From positions 1 to 7,182 of the forward strand of contig URWL01000094.1 of the NCBI GenBank assembly GCA_900551465.1: DNA of 7,182 bases, in the 5' to 3' direction. Of this stretch, positions 5,332 to 7,182 are shown one piece after another. Position 1 is the stretch's first letter, and the number at the start of each line of letters is the position of its first letter. Made by a program: the position numbers and the translations under genes. The stretch is from an uncultured Blautia sp. Lineage in GTDB: Bacteria > Bacillota > Clostridia > Lachnospirales > Lachnospiraceae. The notes beneath the pieces are model-generated. The model was given only the letters and a program-made list of their open reading frames with translations, made no database searches and was not told where the DNA came from.

Positions 5332-7182
5332 TTAAAGATCGTTCTCCTCCAGAAAATCAAAAAACAAAGGGGTTCCTCCCGTATGAAGAAACAGAATATT
5401 TTTATCATAAATCTGATTTTCTTCCAGATATCTTACCATACCATAAAATGCCTTTCCTGTATAGGTCATATCAAGAGGTATTCCCTCTTCCCCGTATATT
5501 TTTCTGATAATATCCGCTGTTTTAGATGAATATCGTCCGTATCCGTCTCCCAGATATTCGTCCGTAAAATAAATATGCTCTTTCCAATCTTCAGGAAAGC
5601 TATAGCCAAACTTATCTGCATATGCATTAAGATCAGAGGCAATTACCTCTTTTCCCCTTTTTGCATTTCGAGAAACAGAAATACCGATGATCTTCCTGCC
5701 GTCTCCTGCTTTCAGGCTTCCTGCAAGCAGCCCGGCCTGAGTGGCATTGGTACTGGATGCCAGAAAAATATAGTCAAAATGAATCCCTTTTTCTTCTTCC
5801 TGACGGCATATTTCTTCATATTCCTCCGCATAAGCTTCCACAGGAACCCATTCCCGTCCCTGACCTTTCGTATTTCCGTAAATATAATAAGGTCTGTATC
5901 CTTTTTCAGTCAGTTCATCCACAGCCTGCTGCACTGCATCAGCAATTCCTGTTTTTCCGCATGTGATCTCCCTTACACCCATAGCCCGGATCACCCGGCT
6001 GTTCTGTGTTTCTTTTTGTTCTTTTATATCTTCTGTATTATGAACCATATAGCAGGGCATTCCCAGCTTATGGCAAAGAGTTGACAGTATCCGGCAAAGA
6101 TTGGAATGATAATTTCCATAAATGATCATACTGTCGCAATGTTCTCTTTTCATATCTTCCAGAAATTTCTGAGCAAAGCGAACCTTGTTTCCTCCAAAAG
6201 AAAACGGCAGCAGATCGTCTCTCTTCATATAAAAATGATTGCAGGGTATATGTGCAGATGATGTCTGCCAGCCTGGAATCCCCGGAGCCTGCCAGTTGAT
6301 CTCTCCTCCGGAAAATCCCAGCTTCTGTACAGGTGTTTCCGGAAGCTCTTCAAGAGGATTTTCCCATGGACCATGATGAAGCAGTTCTTCCATTTCTTTA
6401 TGGGAGTCCGCCTGCAGAATAAAAAATCCAGGTCTGCTTCCGCTGTCCACGATATCTGCCTTTTTTACCTCTCCTTCTATCACTACTTTACGCAGCTTAT
6501 CCGGGTGTTTTTCCTGCAGTTCCGCAAGCAGTTTCTCATCATTTTCATTCATAAGGAAACGAATGGCAGCCACATGTCTGTCCGCTTCTTTTAATACAGG
6601 TGGTTTTCCTGATGCTGTATCTACTACCATTCCCACAAAATCCTGACCTGCAGAAAGAGGAACAAGGTCTGATCCAATACAGTCTCCGCCCATGCGGGAG
6701 CCGATTTCAATAATACGGATTTCTCCTTTTTTACTGATCCTCAGTTCACTATGAGCAGCTCCACAAACGACTCCCAGCGCATCTAATGCTCTGAAAACAA
6801 GTTTTTTCACCCGGTTTTCCATTTCCTCTGTCAAAGGAGCCGGCTGTATATGAGCCACCTCTATATAATGAGGGCTTCCTGTGGTATATTTTTTTGTAAC
6901 AGCCAGACAGGTGTGATGCCCCTTATAGCTTATGGTCTCAACGCTGTACTCTGCCCCCTCTATATATTCCTCTATGATCGCCTTTTTTTCAAAAGACTGA
7001 GATGCAGCATTCATAACAGCTTCTGCCAGATCATCTTCTTTATATACTTTGGTGATTGCTCTGCTTCCGGAACGGTCCGTAGGCTTCACAATCACAGGAT
7101 ATGACTGTGGACTGTACTTTTCGCCCTCTTCTACTGTTTTAAAAAACGGTACCGGAATACCAGCCGCCTGAAAAGCAAGACG
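5332..7182 (-). CDS. Fusion protein: ATP-grasp ligase + ACC deaminase/D-cysteine desulfhydrase-like PLP enzyme (5' end missing)
   Basis: The frame is open to the window edge, so the N-terminus lies beyond it; 616 residues are visible (numbered here from the edge). Residues 1-200 are the ATP-grasp fold, entered near its start: AAGIPVP (6-12), YPVIVKPTDRSGSR (28-41, Lys33), IIEEYIEG (69-76), HSELRI (Glu146) and EIGSRMGGD (Glu159). A C-terminal ligase subdomain follows to about 270. From about 280 to the end comes a fold-type II PLP enzyme: KRDDLLPFSFGGNK (320-333; Lys333 is the expected Schiff-base lysine), HSNLCR (359-364), a modified glycine loop SSTNATQAG (477-485), TYTGKA (573-578) and LHTGG (599-603). 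Relatives of that domain deaminate aminocyclopropane carboxylate or release sulfide from D-cysteine. A GTG at 7095 gives a tempting 587-residue product, but it lies inside the ATP-grasp lid motif and is not the start. The substrate is unknown. The natural reading is that one domain prepares or consumes an amino acid and the other activates or ligates it. Confidence 0.88.
   Translation of the reverse strand, partial: RLAFQAAGIPVPFFKTVEEGEKYSPQSYPVIVKPTDRSGSRAITKVYKEDDLAEAVMNAASQSFEKKAIIEEYIEGAEYSVETISYKGHHTCLAVTKKYTTGSPHYIEVAHIQPAPLTEEMENRVKKLVFRALDALGVVCGAAHSELRISKKGEIRIIEIGSRMGGDCIGSDLVPLSAGQDFVGMVVDTASGKPPVLKEADRHVAAIRFLMNENDEKLLAELQEKHPDKLRKVVIEGEVKKADIVDSGSRPGFFILQADSHKEMEELLHHGPWENPLEELPETPVQKLGFSGGEINWQAPGIPGWQTSSAHIPCNHFYMKRDDLLPFSFGGNKVRFAQKFLEDMKREHCDSMIIYGNYHSNLCRILSTLCHKLGMPCYMVHNTEDIKEQKETQNSRVIRAMGVREITCGKTGIADAVQQAVDELTEKGYRPYYIYGNTKGQGREWVPVEAYAEEYEEICRQEEEKGIHFDYIFLASSTNATQAGLLAGSLKAGDGRKIIGISVSRNAKRGKEVIASDLNAYADKFGYSFPEDWKEHIYFTDEYLGDGYGRYSSKTADIIRKIYGEEGIPLDMTYTGKAFYGMVRYLEENQIYDKNILFLHTGGTPLFFDFLEENDL
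5344..5350 (-). promoter_or_regulatory. Ribosome binding site with long spacing, inside the upstream gene's last codons
   Basis: GGAGGAG on the minus strand encodes part of the C-terminus of the fusion protein and lies 14 bases before the ATG at 5329. This is longer than the five to eight bases seen at the other strong sites in this operon. Since the stop and next start are only two bases apart, the site probably acts by translational coupling. Confidence 0.55.

Noticed and set aside
4667..6084. Plus-strand open frames of about 170 codons opposite the two ATP-grasp genes
   Set aside because: Low-complexity Cys/Phe/Ser-rich translations typical of antisense reading; the opposite strand carries complete enzyme motifs.
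5332..7095. GTG at 7095 as the start of the fusion gene (587 residues)
   Set aside because: The frame stays open to the window edge, and the residues upstream (AAGIPVP, then SYPV) are the expected continuation of an ATP-grasp fold. Starting at the GTG would remove part of the nucleotide-binding domain.

Overview
The window looks like a chromosomal fragment of a Gram-positive, low-to-middling-GC anaerobe of the class Clostridia, most likely Lachnospiraceae. The reasons are strong GGAGG-type ribosome binding sites, very tight gene packing, and a PBP5-type D,D-carboxypeptidase with a C-terminal membrane anchor. The family assignment is inferred from style and protein flavour; no marker gene is present.

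Every gene lies on the minus strand, so transcription runs from position 7182 towards position 1. In that order the window holds: (1) the 3' part of a large fusion gene, an ATP-grasp ligase joined to an ACC deaminase / D-cysteine desulfhydrase-like PLP enzyme (5332-7182, start outside the window); (2) a second, free-standing ATP-grasp ligase (4142-5329); (3) and (4) two small four-helix membrane proteins of the SMR/EamA type that resemble an ArnE/ArnF pair (3743-4126 and 3402-3746); (5) a family 2 polyprenyl-phosphate glycosyltransferase of the ArnC/GtrB/DPM1 type (2417-3385); (6) a WecE/RffA-type aminotransferase of the DegT/DnrJ/EryC1 family (1293-2420); (7) a penicillin-binding D-Ala-D-Ala carboxypeptidase (16-1278); and (8) only the start codon of a further gene (1-3). 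Gaps are between 2 and 16 bases, or the genes overlap by 4 bases, so this is one polycistronic unit that continues beyond both edges. No promoter, terminator, RNA gene, repeat or mobile element was found inside.

Taken together, genes 3 to 6 reproduce the logic of the proteobacterial Arn (aminoarabinose) pathway: a nucleotide-sugar 4-aminotransferase, a transferase that loads the sugar on polyprenyl phosphate, and a two-subunit SMR-like flippase. The aminotransferase, however, is of the WecE type, which makes dTDP-4-amino-4,6-dideoxy-D-galactose (dTDP-Fuc4N) rather than UDP-Ara4N. In place of the Arn N-formylation step there are two ATP-grasp ligases, one of them fused to an amino-acid-processing PLP domain. 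My working hypothesis is that the operon makes a lipid-linked 4-aminosugar whose amine is capped with an amino acid or similar acid, flips it across the membrane and adds it to a surface polymer. The family calls are firm. The combined pathway is inference, and the final transferase and the dTDP-sugar precursor genes are not in the window.
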